A stretch of 64,000 nt of DNA from Polyangium fumosum (GTDB lineage: Bacteria; Myxococcota_A; Polyangia; Polyangiales; Polyangiaceae), in contig NZ_SSMQ01000029.1 in assembly GCF_005144585.1 (NCBI RefSeq), positions 62,001-126,000 on the forward strand, given 5' to 3'. Every line of letters begins with the position of its first letter. Within the stretch, counting starts at the first letter, position 1. The translations under genes and the position numbers were made by a program. This document shows positions 63,746 to 64,000 of the stretch, in pieces. Under the pieces are notes generated by a model. That model worked only from the letters and a program-made list of their open reading frames with translations, searched no databases and had not been told where the DNA came from.

Positions 63746-64000
63746 CCGTTTCCGAGAAACTCGTCCTTCGTGAAGACGTCGCGCGTCCTGCGGCGAAGGC
63801 GGCGGAGGGCGTGGAACGCCTCGCGGGCGCGCTCGGCGAACTTGGGGCCGTCGAGGTGGACACGCAAGCGGCCGCAAAGATCGAACGGACGGCGAAGGCG
63901 GCGGCCGCAGCGCAGGATCGGGCGACAGAAGCGGCAAAGCGCGCGGCCGCGATCCGGGAGAAGGCATCAAAGACCGACGCGAAGGCACGCGAGGCGGCCG
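63742..64000 (+). CDS. Tape measure protein, N-terminal part (cut by window)
   Basis: The first 86 residues are seen (MTVSEKLVLREDVARPAAKA ...), with Ala/Lys-rich coiled-coil sequence typical of tape measure proteins. The gene runs off the right edge. Its length would set the tail length. Confidence 0.75.
   Translation, partial: MTVSEKLVLREDVARPAAKAAEGVERLAGALGELGAVEVDTQAAAKIERTAKAAAAAQDRATEAAKRAAAIREKASKTDAKAREAA

Noticed and set aside
1-64000. tRNA, rRNA or riboswitch genes.
   Set aside because: I saw no tRNA-like cloverleaf or TTCGA-type T-loop in a convincing context and no ribosomal sequence; small RNAs cannot be excluded.

Overview
The window is high-GC DNA in which coding frames are recognisable by G/C-rich third positions. 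Gene content and style (accessory RecA, Mu-like prophage with dense ATGA-coupled genes, many defence genes) suggest a large-genome proteobacterium-like soil bacterium. A myxobacterium of the Polyangiales/Sorangiineae type is my best guess, but this is inference and no ribosomal or housekeeping marker is present. Almost nothing here looks like core metabolism: it is an accessory or mobile region made of several blocks.

Block 1 (1-4.0 kb): an HNH nuclease, then a two-gene Pycsar anti-phage operon (cyclic-nucleotide-binding/TIR effector followed by a class III nucleotide cyclase), then a convergent gene with a Schlafen-type AlbA_2 domain. Block 2 (4.1-17.3 kb, minus strand): a long DNA-processing run read from RadC down to a DndB/DGQHR-like protein. 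It includes two tiny membrane proteins, a MoxR AAA+ ATPase with a VWA partner, a ComM/YifB-type ATPase, an accessory RecA, a DUF6884-like protein and several unknowns. Several gene boundaries carry strong hairpins followed by T-rich tracts. A divergent gene (17.4 kb) encodes a DUF1016-like protein.

Block 3 (18.4-34.5 kb, plus strand): after a decayed DUF5131 gene comes the most striking locus, a tightly coupled operon of HTH regulator, 1784-aa helicase with DUF1998-type C-terminus, SNF2 helicase, 1525-aa adenine methyltransferase, Rad50-like zinc-hook ATPase and HNH nuclease. It shares parts with class 1 DISARM and with Druantia (DruE) but matches neither; I regard it as the best candidate for an undescribed defence system. 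Block 4 (34.8-41.8 kb): a small protein plus secreted protein pair, an IS5-type transposase remnant abutting a PD-(D/E)XK nuclease/NTPase gene, and a large ParB-domain protein.

Block 5 (about 42-64 kb) is a prophage running off the right edge: large serine recombinase, DNA methyltransferase, primase-polymerase/SF3 helicase followed by an iteron-like cluster of CTGGTCAC octamers, an inverted cargo cassette (DUF4236 protein and a Ser/Thr kinase), a 321-bp tandem repeat with a cruciform, then HNH, small and large terminase, Mu gp29-type portal, Mu I-type protease, decoration protein, Mu T-type capsid, tail-completion genes, sheath, tube, a tail-assembly chaperone with a probable -1 frameshift, and the start of the tape measure. 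The virion genes are Mu-like but integration is by a serine recombinase and replication by a P4-type primase, so the phage is mosaic.
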